Origin: Isoetes taiwanensis
Taxonomy: Eukaryota > Streptophyta > Lycopodiopsida > Isoetales > Isoetaceae
Direction: 5' to 3'
Assembly: GCA_021234155.1 (NCBI GenBank)
Contig: JAJEKV010000013.1
Location: 9,590,031 to 9,654,030, forward strand
Length of the DNA stretch: 64,000 bases
Shown here piece by piece: positions 1 through 11,640 of the stretch (positions are counted from its first letter, which is position 1; each line of letters opens with the position of its first letter). A model generated the notes under the pieces. It made no database searches and was not told where the DNA came from. It saw nothing but the letters and a program-made list of their open reading frames with translations. A program made the translations under genes and the position numbers.

Positions 1-216
1 ATCGAGCCTCTATAACGGTTTTAGAATATGAAAATGGGGATTGAACCTCTACCAAAATAACTCAATGTCCTAATAAGACTACTTTAACCAATCTAACTAG
101 TGAGCTAATGTGATTTTTTTTTATCTTAAATCCATGTTTTTTTTATAATAACCCATTGAATTATGGTCTATGGTTTCAAGAATTATATCTATATCAAATC
201 CCCCTGGAACCCCCTG

Positions 217-773
217 TTATTTTGCTACATATGGATCAACTTTGCGTTCCATTCCAGACATGGACTTGAGTACATCAGGAGGCAACTCAAATACTATAGT
301 ATCATTATACTGAGATGGTAAATATTCCACTCCTTGTGCTATCTGTACTGACTGACAGATTTTTTTCAACTTACTAGTTCCAACGCTCCAAAGAATTGAC
401 TCAAAAGTTGATTAAAGGTTCCTTGGACACATCTCGATTAGGACTTTCAATCAATATTGGAGCATCGGGAGTGCTAATACTGGGTGCGCCTTCTACAAAA
501 ATAAAGTGACCATTTACTGCAAAAGCTCTATAGACAACTTCACCTCCGTCATTGGTAGTTTCCGGGAGTCGTAATGATTAGCCTTCATGACCATTGAAGA
601 TTGAATTACACATAGCCCCACTGACTTAAATTGAGAACTATCACAAAGCCATTTTCTGCTCATACAACATTCTCCATTTTCAAAAGAGGAAAAAAATTCA
701 AACGCTTTCCTGGTGAAGTGATGATATCATCAGTTTCGGTGGAGGCCAGAATATCGCATTCGTTTAGATCCAT
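217..773 (-). pseudogene. Remnant of an unrecognised protein-coding gene
   Basis: Read on the minus strand, this stretch has protein-like open segments in shifting frames. It opens at an ATG (773-771) with MDLNECDILASTETDD, continues through a segment containing VVYRAFAVNGHFIFVEGAP and SPNRDVSKEP, and ends in a segment with VFELPPDVLKSMSGMERK before a TAA at 219-217. At least two frameshifts and an internal TGA separate these pieces. I do not recognise the protein, and no catalytic motif stands out. It could be an ORF of a degraded transposon or of a host gene. The amino-acid composition, not homology, is the evidence for coding. Confidence 0.35.
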
Positions 774-1380
774 GTCAAAGATCAATAAAAAACTTGAATC
801 TAACAAATGGGTTTAAAAAAGATGAACCATACCATACTTGAACGTTGTTAATGGAATCTTGTCATAAATGTCGAATATTGGTCGTTGTTATGATTGCTTG
901 CCATAATCATAAAAACCAAACATTATGAATGCATTAGAGCTAATTATAATACACAATATTATAATATAATTATAAAACGATTATTATGATCATAAAACAA
1001 TATGCATTAGAGTATAAATTAATTGTCAAATATTGGGGGTATTGTCAACTACGGGGATATTGGCAAACATTGGGATCATGGGGTATTGCCAAATATAGTT
1101 ATTATTATTTTCATAATACCTTGGTAATGACCCCTTATATTTTTTTAGCCAAAACCATACCTAATTAATTTGGGAACACCTTGGGAGCAAACTTCTATTC
1201 CTTAAAGACATGACTATTTACCTTACCTTGGGAATCACAAAAGCATGTTTATTCAAAAGGCTATGAACATTTTTTAAAATAGAAGATATGATATGAACGT
1301 TCTTAAAAATAAAATAGTGAACTAACTAAGAACTAATTTTAAAAATAGGATAGTAATAATAAAGAAATGAAATAGGAACG
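774..1380. other. AT-rich stretch, no gene seen
   Basis: Intergenic AT-rich DNA. Around 1020-1095 the words 'attgggggtattg' and 'ggggtattgcc' recur irregularly, which explains the small ORF there. Nothing else is supported. Confidence 0.5.
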
Positions 1381-1800
1381 AAAGCTTTTCCTTTTTCCTG
1401 TGATGACGGAACTCGGCCGACTCCTTTGCTCTGCTCTGCCGAACTCCTCTGCTCTGTCGAACTCCTCCATATCACCCCAGACGGCGCCGCCCTACCCCAA
1501 ATCTGTAAGTATTTTCAAGTTCTTGTTTTGTTCTTGGTCTGTTCAAGTTCTTGTTTTGTTCTTGTTCTTGGTCTTGGTCTGTTTGTTGTTTTAAACTGCC
1601 CCAAAACATCCCAGGCGGCGCCGCCCCCCTCCATTTGTTATCTTATTTGTTTTGAAAAAGTGCTTTATATGAAGCGTGAGCTTGTGGATTTGAAATTTGA
1701 AACAACGTGCCATTTCTTTGCTTTGTTTTTGTGAACCCGGGCACCCCCCTCTCCCCCACCCTCCCTTCTCCGCATTTTGAGGCATTTCGTTACATCTTTT
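1381..1800 (+). other. GC-rich leader-like segment with CT-rich tracts
   Basis: This is a GC- and pyrimidine-rich island in AT-rich DNA, with repeated GTTCTTGTTTTGTTCTTG words at about 1520-1580 and the block CCAGGCGGCGCCGCC at 1611-1625. A similar block (CCAGGCGGCGGCC) followed by a similar run of spacing words (a T-rich stretch, then 'AAAGTGCTT') lies at 11552-11610, just upstream of the methyltransferase-like relic. That suggests a shared promoter or 5' leader from one repeat family. ORFs here are low-complexity and are not credited as genes. Confidence 0.3.
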
Positions 1801-1960
1801 AAGCTCTACTTTTTTGTGCTATTTTTGATTTGATTCTCTATTTCAAAACCTAGAGAAAATCTGTTCTTGAGAGAACTTTCCAATGGCTTACGCTCAAAAT
1901 ATTTCGTTCCGAAGCTGCATTTTTTGCTATAAAGCATGGGCTGAAATTGACCTAGGCTGA

Positions 1961-2087
1961 TTTTTTTTTAAGGATGACAAACTGTTATTCAATATTTGAA
2001 GAAGTAATACACATAGGTGCGAGAGCGGGGAATAAAATCTCGTGGACAAAGATAATCCATCGAGTCACGACCATCTATGCATAAGAT
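1961..2087 (-). mobile_element. 3' end of old LINE H1 (distal piece)
   Basis: This is the continuation of the LINE whose main part lies at 9951-11470. Removing the L-A insertion and one copy of its 14-bp target duplication joins the two parts on the minus strand within a YLMHR-coding stretch. The joined downstream sequence resembles the sequence after the same YLMHR-like stretch in H2 near 56190-56262. A short A9 tract on the minus strand (1969-1961) is the likely degraded 3' tail. Confidence 0.6.
2074..2087. repeat. Target-site duplication of LINE L-A, 3' side
   Basis: The 14-mer TCTATGCATAAGAT abuts the poly(T) run at 2088-2102, which is the LINE poly(A) read on the plus strand. The identical 14-mer at 9937-9950 marks the other side of the insertion. 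Confidence 0.85.
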
Positions 2088-2248
2088 TTTTTTTTTTTTT
2101 TTGAGAGAATGGGGTTTTTTCATTAATTATAGAAAAAGATACATTAGTGTGAGTGAGCCATAAAGTTGGCTACTCAAAATAGAACTTACAAAAGCAAAGT
2201 AACATAAACAAAAAATAGCATAAGTAGCTGCTATGTAGCGGGGAAAAT

Positions 2249-2776
2249 TTATAGTTTTGAAGTAATTGTCCGCCTTGTGGAAGAAACTGCATTGCTGCAA
2301 CCAAAATAATCGAGTAGTAAGCATTGGAACAGTGCTGCTGACAAGATAATGTTGACCAGAAACCTGTAGATAAAGAACAAGAGGATTTGGAAGTGCTCGG
2401 ATTGGTCTAAAAGGTGGATGAAACAGGTAGATGAGATCAGATTAGAAATGATAGGACGTGAGGTAGTCAAGGTTTGGGTGAAAGTCCGGGTCATGAGAAT
2501 AAGGATGTTACCATTTCCCCAGTTTAGCTCTTGGATCAACCTGTCTGCATTAGTTGTGGACATCAGGATGATGAGTGTGCCATAAGCATCTGCTAGGCAT
2601 CTATGGTGATAATAGCATTGTCTGTAATACTGAAATTGCTCATGTGTCATCATTCTACTGTTGCTTTCCATGAACCACCATAACTGTACCATTAAGTGAG
2701 TGCCTCTGCAGAATTCAATTACCCAATCAATTTCATTGTGCGGAATGTGCGGGATGTCAATGTTTGTGATGCCCAC
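2249..2776 (-). other. Open stretch in the 3' region of L-A
   Basis: A 175-codon open stretch between the recognisable end of ORF2 and the poly(A) tail. The first two-thirds (WVIEFCRGTHLMVQLWWFM onwards) looks protein-like; the last third is hydrophobic and reads through the 3' UTR. I do not recognise a domain, and an RNase H active-site pattern is not visible. It may be the degraded C-terminal extension of ORF2 or chance. Confidence 0.3.
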
Positions 2777-3002
2777 GACTAGGCATGTCCATAATCCATC
2801 ATCGTGTATTGAATGTCATGTATTAATCTATGTCCTGGGAAAAGTCTGTACTCTGCTGGCTCTACTGAAGTGTTGAAATCTTTGTTAAGGCTCATCATGT
2901 AATCTAGCAGGAAGATAGTCATTGTCAGTAAGTGTGATATTGCCATTTAATTTAAACAACAATTGATAACCAATAAAATTTCCAAAGCCATACCATTTAT
3001 TG

Positions 3003-6000
3003 TCAATGAGAATCCTTATCTACATGCATTTGACTAGTTAAAGTCATTTCAATGTCATAAATGACTTGTGTTTTATCCAATGTGTAGATGATGCATTTAC
3101 CTCCATAATGACATCTGTTTCTATGTTTCCATACATTCCATAATGCAATGAAACATAAAGAATTTTTAAAAGCTTCATCATTCATCATGAACTTCAGCGG
3201 GGTAGGGGCATTTTATATTGAAAGTGTCTTCAAACCATAGCCAAAGGAAGTGAGCGACACACAGAAAATGTGTTCTAGAGTCTCTACATTACCACAGCCA
3301 GGGGGCAATTGGGATTAATGGAATGAGTGTTGATTTGAATGCCTTGAAATCATTTCAGATTTGATAGACTTTTGTTTGCAACAAGCCAAACAAAGTAAAA
3401 GATTTTGAGGGGTAAATAGGAATTCCAAATGTTTTTAAACAATCTGGTTTCAGTTTCATCTGAGAACCCCCAGTATAATTTGGCTTTTGAAGGCGTATTT
3501 GACTTGTTTAGATAGCTGTAGACTTTGGAAACACTGTAAATAGGCTTATCAGATAAAGTCCAATCAGTACAAATTGGATTATCCATTGGGTTAATATTGC
3601 AGACCCTCTGCATGATGTGTCTAAAGAAAGATCATGCACGAAGAAGCGCCTCTTATTTTTGTGTTTGAGTTAGTCCAAGACATCCATCTATTTTGATCCC
3701 AAAGATCACCAAAGTCAGGATGTTATATTCTTTCCATTTTTTATAAAGCTTTTTATGCCTGATAGCCAAAGGAGTAGAGCTGTCCCTTGAGAAATTAGAG
3801 TTCCAAAATATGCTTGTGTTTATATGACTTTTATCAATGCTCAGTTGTTGGAAGGAAGTATGAACCTTGTTCCAGGCTGCAATCATGTTTCTCATAAGAG
3901 GGGAAGTGTGAGAGGCTGGTTTAAGAGTTGTAAAAATTTGAATGAGGCAAGTTATGAGTGATGGAAGCATGCCTCCTTGGGTGACTGCAAGAAAGCCAAT
4001 AATTTATAAAGATAGAGGCAGCGTTTTTAGTGGAGAATAAAGACTTCCAAATATATTTGCCACCTAAAGCATAACTTTGCAGAATCAAATTCTTGCAACC
4101 TAGCCCCCCTTGGATTTTGCTCCTGGTAACTGAAGGCCAATTAACCATGTGATGTTTTCCCCATATGAAGTTCGACAATCCTTTCAATCGTTGGTAAAAT
4201 ACATTTAGGAGCTAGAAGAAGCGGATGAGAAGTAGATGTGAGAGGATGCAATGGCGAATTTGCAATTAAAGTTCTCCACCGAGAGAGAAAGGCAGGTTGC
4301 CATAATTACCAAGTTTCTTTCTAATTCTATCTACTATGGGGTTCCAGAGACATTTGAGGCTTGGATTGAGGGATAGAGGCATGCCAAGAAGTTGAGTTGT
4401 CTCAGTAGGCTTCATACATTTTAAGCCTGCAATACTATCAGCATTAAGGTCTCCAATGACAGAGCATTTATTTTTGTTTAACTGAATACCCGAGGCAGAG
4501 CCAAAGTTGTGTATAGTATGTAAGAATGTTTGAATGGTGCTCAAATCGCTTTTGAGAAAACTAAAGGAGTCATCTGCATATTGGAGGATTGAGAGATTTG
4601 TGGTGTTATCAGGTAAAGTGAGACCAAGAATATGGCCATTGGCTTGGAGATGAGAGATGACTCTAGTTAACATTTCAGCAACAGCAAGGAATAAATAAGG
4701 GGCAAGGGGGCACCCTTGTCTGACACCTCTAGCCAAAGGGAAAAAATATCCAGGGGATCCATTTATTAACACAGTAGATTGGGATCTGGAATTAAGACCC
4801 AGGATCAGGTTGATGATCTTCTGATTGAAACCAAGTTTCTCAAGAGACAATTTTAAGAAGTCCCATCTGACTGTATCAAATGCCTTAGAGAAATCTAGCT
4901 TTAGAAGGATACAGTCTTGATTTGTCAATTTGTTCCAGTGAAGCCCCTCCATGGCTGCAATGTAATTATCGAGGATAAACCTATTTGGGAGGAAGGCAGA
5001 CTGATTAGAACTAATGACTTCTTGAAGGTGAGATTTGACCCTGTTTGCAATGATTTTTGCACAAACCTTGTAAGTGGTATTAGTTAAGGAAATGGGTCTC
5101 TAATCAGAGAATGTTGTAGGATTGTCAGATTTTGGGATCAAAGTGATGAGACCGGTAGGATAGAGAAGGGTGCAAGTAATTTGAATTCGGTAGCCTTTAA
5201 CCATGAACATAAAAGTCGGTTTTGATAGTGTCCCGAATTTAATGTAAACCGGGTGGTAAACCATCGGGGCGGGGCTTTTCCCCTTGGCTAGACTTTTGAG
5301 AGTTGATAAAATTTCTTCAATGGTAGGGGGAGCCTCAATGGCTTGGGGCATGACAGAATTTCTGTGAAGACCATTATGATTGATCATGTTTAAAAGAAGC
5401 GGCCGGTGATTGAATAGGTGTGTCGGCGGGGTGGGAGAAGATCTTGGCATATTTGGACAAAAAAAAAATTGGAAATATCCTTTTGGTCCTCCAAAGTATT
5501 GTCATTGTCATGCAATGCTAGATAGTGACTTTTCAAAAGCCTAGATTTTGCCACCCTATAAAAAATTTTGAGTTCCCATGATCCATTTTGGAAAATAATT
5601 TGAGCTTGCATCTAATGGAGGACCCTTTGGCTTCTAACTCTTCTATTGTCTTGATGGCCATCTCAAGATTTCCCTCCGCCAATGAAGGTTAATATTATGA
5701 GGATCCACTTGAAGTTTCAATCTAACATCTTTCATTTCTTTGCGGATAAGCTCTTTTTTCAGACGACTTCTTGTCATGATGGTGTTTGGACCATTTTTAA
5801 TCAGGATTTAGACTCCTTAAGATTGGAGTAAAAGGCCCTCATTGAGCTTGATAGATCTAACTCTTGAGAGAGTTGTAAAAGGCAACAAATTCTCTTGCCA
5901 AAAGTTTGATTCCAAAGGGGAGCAATTGAGCTTGAAGGGGTATTACCATGTCTTTTTATAGAAAGCATATGTTTGGTAACGAAATTGAGGTTGATGGTGG

Positions 6001-6675
6001 GAGATGGATGTACACTCATCACTTTGTAAACAAAGCAATTATCCCAAAAGTCATGATGAATGTTATTGATGTAGAACCTATCGAGTGCACAGTAGACCCT
6101 ATTATTCCCCTCTTGTTTGTTTGACCAAGTGTAAAAGGATGTGGAGGAGGGGATATGCTGCAAGAGGTGCAAGTCGAGCAGGTGGTCCCAATGCGTTCTC
6201 TCGAGTTGACATGTTTAAATCCACCTTGCCAATTTTCATATCCCAAGTTGGGGTATTGTTAAAGTCTCTCCTGCCATAATCCATGTGTCACAACTTTGAG
6301 TTGAAAGCCAACTACTTGATAGAGGGCGGTAGTAGCTCACGATTCTAGAGTGGTTGATGCATAAATATTGATGATCCCAAAGAGATATCATTATTCTTTG
6401 AGGATTCTGACTTACGGGTCTTACATGGGCTGTTATAGGTCACTTTGTGGTTTAAATGCTTCGGATAATCCAAAGACCTCCGGATGTACTGTTGCTTCAA
6501 TCCAAGTTGAAGAAAAACCGGATCCAATCCGATCGCAAGATTGGAGCACTCAAAATTAGAGTCCCGAGCTCCTGGAAGGATGATATCCTTTGTCATAATT
6601 CCTTATCTGAGAGATCACCCTCCTTCTCTTCAAGGGGCCTTTTATTCCCCTGAGATTCCAACTGAGGATCTTCAT
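3003..6675 (-). pseudogene. L-A ORF2: endonuclease / reverse transcriptase / zf-RVT, frameshifted
   Basis: ORF2 would encode the LINE polyprotein that nicks target DNA and copies the element RNA into it. It starts at ATG 6675-6673 with MKILSWNLRGIKGP, the usual N-terminus of an apurinic-type endonuclease carrying the conserved WN. Further endonuclease blocks are DFNNTPTWDMKIGK (about 6270) and YTWSNKQEGNNRVYCALDRF (about 6100). Reverse transcriptase blocks lie at 5450-4000: KAFDTVRWDF, GVRQGCPLAPYLF and YADD (complement of 4569-4580). The thumb block GGLGCKN is near 4100. The C-terminal zf-RVT region is at 3613-3150, with LWNVWKHRN near 3150. The reading frame breaks at least six times, so no full product is possible. 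Domain order and length agree with plant L1 elements. Confidence 0.85.
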
Positions 6676-6734
6676 GAGAAATAAGATCAAGGAAAGAAAC
6701 AGAAGAGATTGGGCTTAAGTGTATTTCTTAGATC

Positions 6735-9207
6735 TTAACCTTGTGTTGGCAGCTGGAGTGTTGGAAGATCTAGTAGTCTTTGGCAAGATTTTTTTCTTAG
6801 CCTTCTCTTTGGCCTTCTTGCCTTTTGATTTAGATGTGTCGGTTGTTTATGATGGCAAGAGAGGTAAGCATCATCCTCCCAAGATTTATCAATGGGATTA
6901 CTATTCCCTAAAGCATTTTCTTTGTCTGATTTAGTGTCAGCTAAATCATCTTCAGAGTTTGCAGGTTCAGAATTATCTGAATGGTGGGGGCAACTCCAGA
7001 ACTTGGCTTTACAGCAATCTGCATTACTGAAGTTTGAGCATATAGGGTTTAAAACAGTGGACTTAAGAATCCTAGAAGTGTCACTCGGGGTTGATGATTT
7101 ATTATTTTTATCAGTGGAAACAAAATCAATATTTGCAAAGGAAAGATCTTGCCTGGAAAAGTTATGCTCGAGTTGTGTAGTATCTGCTGATCCAGCTATT
7201 GTTGGCTGCACAGTTGGAGTAAGATCATGTTGAGGCTGCTGATCATCTTTTTCTGAGCACACTATAAAGATGTCATCATCATGTAACAGACCCTTTTCCC
7301 AGGATGTAGATATGTCTCTGACACTGTTCTCTCTGTCATGTGTTACCTCTTGTGAAGTGGCCTCTGACACATTTCCTGATATTTCCATCAGTTGTTGAAG
7401 TTGAGAAGCTATCACAGGGGAAATGGTAACATTCATAGGTGAAGGGGAAGCAGTGTGAGAAAGATCAAGGAGGTCAGCATGTTTGGGTACAGATGTGTTT
7501 GAGGAAGGAGAGGGTTTGGGATGCAGAATGTGAGGAGAAGTGGTTTGGGGTATAACATCTGGAGTAGTATTTAAAGTGGAGGTTGGATCATTTGAGTGAT
7601 CAGCATAATCTTCCTCAGTAATATGTGATAGGATAGCATATTTGTTTGAGCACAGTAGAGTTTCTGAGGAATTGTCAACTTCAGGTTGGGTGGTATCACC
7701 ATTGACCATGTCATGGGATCCACTTTCCTTCAAATAGGCAGTAGGAGAAGCTATGTTTGTGTCCAATATTGGAGAAGGATTAGCTTGCAAGTCAATTTGT
7801 TTATCCTTTTCATTAATTAATGAAACCTCATTCAAACCTTCTGACTCTGCAGTTGAAATATTTGAGTCGAGTTTAATTTTGACTTGATGGTCTCTTGAGC
7901 CCTTAAGTGGCAAAGGATTTGCCCCAGCAACAGTGGAAGATTTCTTAGAATCCTGCAAAATACTTGACAATGTTTTGTGTAGGTCAATCTTTGCTGGCAT
8001 TTCTGTGGCTTTACCTTTCCCATTTAGCATGGTCCTGTTGTAGTCAATAACTGTTTTACTGATTGCAGGAAATTTAGTGGACTCAGCAGGTTTTTGAACA
8101 TTTTCCTTTTCCTTTGCCAAGCTGACTGATGAGGTAGATTCTTTGATGAAAATACCCCTATTTAAGACCTTAAATCCAGCTGATTTGGACGTTTGAGATG
8201 AACTGTTGGTGAGGTGAGGTCTTGGTAAGCTTGCAGGAAGGGGTTGAATTCTTGCTTGCCTCTGCTTTTGAATTCTTCTTGCACTCCCATTAATTCTCTT
8301 CCAATCATTAGGTCTAGGATTGTCAATTGTCGATGCAGGTCCAGCCAAAACATTTGGGTAACTTGCTAACTCCTCCCTATAAGATGTGACAGCATAAGAG
8401 CTCACTTCATCAAATTTTGAAGGAGCTTTTAAATCCCTGGCATCATCTTGTAGTGAACATTCAGTACTGGTGTGATGTCTCAGATTGCAAGTTTGGCAGA
8501 GGTTTGGTAATCCTACCCATCTAAGTTGTAAGAAAGATTTATTCCCAAAGTAATCCAGGAAGGGAAGTTCAGATGGGATAGTTTTAGATAGGTCAAGCTG
8601 GACAAAGCATTTAGGAGGTTTATAAGGGTAGTACTCAGTAGTCAAGTAGGTACCAATAGAATTGAATATTGTGGAGAAGCAATCCTCATTCCAATAGATA
8701 GGGCTGAGTTCACTCATGGTGACAGAGGCAACATGAAATTTATCAAATTCAATCAAAGGTAAATGTGCATTCTATTTAAGGAAGGAAAGTTGAAAGGTTT
8801 CCAATGTGGAGAAGCCAAGTTTGAGCAAGAAATTTGAGGTCCTTGCACAACCACATTCAACAAGAATGTATGGGTAGTTCAGCCAATAAATAGAATTTAT
8901 GACAATGCCTTTATGTAGTGCGAGCAAATGGTCCCGGAGTTTTTCAATTTTTAGGGCCGATGGAGTCAACTTTTACTATAACAGCAAATTTAGATAAAGA
9001 CTCAATCCTGGAGGCAACCATAGGGGAGTTAAGTTGAATACCTCTGAATAATTGGAGATTGACAGGAAATGGCTGAAGTGATTCATTTCTGTTTCCTTGG
9101 AAGCAGAGTTAGAGAAATCCCCAAATTTGATGAATTTAGAAGGATCAAGGTGGATTGAACTTAAGCGAGCAAGAAGATCGTCAGGTGTAGCGGCGAGGAA
9201 GAAGCAT
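6735..9207 (-). pseudogene. L-A ORF1: nucleic-acid-binding Gag-like protein with CCHC knuckle
   Basis: ORF1 of plant L1 elements binds the element RNA. The N-terminal half carries a conserved core (INSIYWLNYPYILVECG, then ELSPIYWNEDC) that aligns with ORF1 of L-B. It is followed by a perfect CX2CX4HX4C zinc knuckle, CQTCNLRHHTSTEC, near 8490-8450. The remainder, about 560 residues, is Ser/Thr/Pro/Asp-rich low-complexity sequence ending at TAA 6735. A TAA at 8774-8772 replaces the Trp seen at the same place in L-B, in the same frame. A frameshift near 8950 separates the first exon-like segment, which begins close to an ATG at 9207. From 8756 downwards the frame is open for 673 codons. Confidence 0.8.
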
Positions 9208-9936
9208 GAAATTGTGTATAAAAAGAGAGGGAAGTGGAATTTAGGGATTTAGGGATAACAAAATTTTTATTTTTTTGGGAAAATGTGGCCATTAATGCTC
9301 AGCAAAGGGAGGAAAAAGGGCTAAAAATGGGAGGGGGAGCAGGAATGGATCAAAGGGATAGCAGAGAGAACAATCTATCTAAGAACTAAGAAGGAAAAGG
9401 AAAACCAAAAGATCTGCCAAAATACATTGAGAGCATCCATTGAATTGTATCAATTTCGTTATATCTTCACACGAATTTTTTTCTGTCGGTCCACTCACAA
9501 TGAACATAAAAAGATTCTTCATTGCGAGATGTTTTTTTGCACTGTGAATTCGAATCCAAGATTCAATGATTTCGACTCTATCTCTTACATGCATTGGTGT
9601 GGTGGTATACTCAGGGGCAAATAAGAGATCAGGGAAATATTGATGAAGAACGAGCGATTCCCAAAGCTTGGAGTAAGTTCCAGAGAGAAATCCACATGAA
9701 ATTCTGTCTTCTTGCTTCAAGATTGTGAAAAATTTGGTATCCATACAAAGGTAATCAGTTGGGGAACAAGATAATTCTTTGGGCCTCTCTGGGGCCGACA
9801 AAAAGGAGAAAACAAATTCGGATCAAATGGCAAATTCTCGTGTAAATAGAATCAAGAAAATGTTTGAATCAGATAGGACAACAGATTCAAGAAAAATGGC
9901 GCTGGTGGATGACGTGTCCATGGCCTTTTTCCTGAG
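9208..9936 (-). other. 5' leader of LINE L-A
   Basis: The target duplication at 9937-9950 places the element's 5' end at 9936, which leaves about 730 bases before ORF1. A 140-codon open stretch on the minus strand (9801-9379) lies here. I do not recognise it and treat it as leader sequence. The open frame at 10167-9823 crosses the 9936 junction and is therefore a chimaera of H1 and L-A, not a gene. Confidence 0.55.
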
Positions 9937-9950
9937 TCTATGCATAAGAT
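9937..9950. repeat. Target-site duplication of LINE L-A, 5' side
   Basis: TCTATGCATAAGAT, identical to 2074-2087. It lies inside the H1 coding stretch that reads YLMHR on the minus strand. Confidence 0.85.
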
Positions 9951-11470
9951 AAGATACCCAAATATTCCTCAAAATCAAACGTTTTTTCTCAGGAGCAAGC
10001 TGAGAATATAGGTATGCCTTCACGAATCTGTCTTGCGCCTCGTGAAGAAGTTGGTCGACACTAATTGATAAGCCTTTGAAGATATACATTCGCCTTCTTT
10101 TCCAAATAGACCACAACAACCAGCCTGAAGCTTGAAGGATTGGTCGTTTTTGCCCAAAAATGGACATTCATAGTAATTGTTGAGTGATTTGTATTATGAC
10201 AATGTATTGATGATTATGATTCTGTTTATTTGACCAATAGAATACGAAGATGCCTCCCTTTGCAAGATTCTATTGCCTATATTGACAAAACCCAACAACT
10301 TCAAAGAGCATACGTCTTCCTAAGTTATGCTTGCTTAAATAAAAGTTCTTTCCCTTCCTTTTTTAAAATGTTGAATGTTGCAATGGCTTTATTTAAATTG
10401 GTGTTGTAGCGATACAAAGAGTTCAAAGTAATGCCTTTATTGTTGTAGATACACAATAAATTCTATTGTCGAATGGAATGAAAGTACAAAGCATATATTG
10501 GAATGAAAGTATACATCATATACCCAACACACATATGTCAATTCTAATTGCAAGAAATTTGGCACGATCCATAAACTTTTAACTAGACATATTAGGCACT
10601 ATTCATAACACATACACATCCGATATAAAGCATTGTTTTCTGAAATGAACTATCATTACACAATTTTAACAATAAAAGTGATATCAAAAGCAAATAATGT
10701 CTATTCTTGCCAATATCAACAAGTGTTGTTGTCGAAATTGCACATATGGATGTTAAACACCGCAATTGTTTGTCTTTTTATTGTGTAAGAAGCGACATCG
10801 TGTCTTGGCAAATTGGCATTTTAGTAGCAAAAGAACTCACACCGTGTTGGAATATGTAATGGAACGCATTTTAGAGTCACGCAAAATCATTTTGTTCTGA
10901 GGCGAATATATCATACCCACCAAGTAGCGACAAATGAACTTAGATATCATAATTTTACTCTGTAAATGAAAGTCAATCATACCTAGACCTCCAGCAAATT
11001 TTGGTTTGATACATGTGGACCAAGCGACCTTCACAACTACACTGTCTCGATTACACTTTAAATGAAATTCACGGACAATTCGCGACAACCTCTTGAAACT
11101 TTGTTTGTGAGGCAAGCACGGCCAGATGCCATATATACATGAGTGTTCGAGAGAACACCTTAGCAACTACTATCCATAACGCCGAGAAAGCTTGTTTGTA
11201 TTCCACCAAAAAGGATGCTTACGCAGGCCTTCCACTATAACATCCCACGCATCTGAAGTAGAGATATATATACCTACAGGAATGCCCAAGAGTTTATTGG
11301 CCTTCCCTTGAGGAAGCACTTTCCACGGATACTCGTAAACACAGGGAGGAACATCCACATCTAAAGTCCATAAAGCAGAGCACTTTAACCATCCAACAAG
11401 AACCCCTGATTCCAGGGAGAAAGAGTCCTGCAAAAGCTTAGCATTCTGAAGAATATCATCCAAGGCTGAT
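9951..11470 (-). pseudogene. LINE H1 ORF2 C-terminal half (RT thumb and tail), broken
   Basis: Two minus-strand pieces of an older LINE. The first (11463-10837) covers the end of the reverse transcriptase: WKVLPQGKANKLLGIPVG, then KCNRDSVVVKVAWSTC and KFAGGLGMIDF, which match the usual LLG and GGLG blocks of LINE RTs. The second (10167-9951) holds the C-terminal signature GWLLWSIWKRRRMYIFKG and IRN/IWVSYLMHR-type sequence. The zf-RVT cysteine region expected between them is replaced by about 650 bases of AT-rich DNA (10180-10830) with no coding signal, either an insertion or heavy decay. Upstream parts (endonuclease and RT palm) are absent, so it is 5'-truncated near 11470. The same family recurs at 25578-26315 and as H2. 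Confidence 0.75.
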
Positions 11471-11640
11471 TGTTAATTTTACCAGGTTTAAAAACTTGTT
11501 ATTCTCACTTGTAATTCTAAATTGTTGTTCTGTTACTAATGTAATTGAACCCAGGCGGCGGCCTCCCCTCCTTTTTAGACTTTCTTTGCATATTGTAAAC
11601 TGTTATTTTGCAAAGTGCTTATTTTTTTAAGAACATCAGA
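11471..11640. promoter_or_regulatory. Possible leader/promoter of the methyltransferase-like relic
   Basis: It contains CCAGGCGGCGGCC and a T-rich stretch like those at 1611-1670. No certain core promoter element is visible. The assignment rests only on its position before the exon series and on the shared motif. Confidence 0.2.

Larger units (their letters stand above)
2088..9936 (-). mobile_element. LINE L-A, near full-length L1-type non-LTR retrotransposon
   Basis: A 7.85-kb minus-strand LINE bounded by a perfect 14-bp target-site duplication. Order on its sense strand: a 5' leader (9936-9208), ORF1 with a CCHC knuckle (9207-6735), a 60-base gap, ORF2 with endonuclease, reverse transcriptase and zf-RVT segments (6675 to about 3003), a 3' region with another open stretch (2776-2249), and poly(A) (2102-2088). 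It inserted into the C-terminal coding part of an older LINE, H1, in the same orientation. Its ORFs match LINE L-B at 56324-63016 in several conserved blocks, for example DFNNTPTWDMKIGK against DFNNTPTWEQKFGK, so they belong to one family. Frameshifts and stops in both ORFs make it inactive. A near-complete 5' end with a clear TSD is uncommon, since most LINE copies are 5'-truncated. Confidence 0.85.

Noticed and set aside
9823-10167. A 114-codon minus-strand gene.
   Set aside because: It spans the L-A/H1 junction at 9936/9937 and is a chimaera of two elements.
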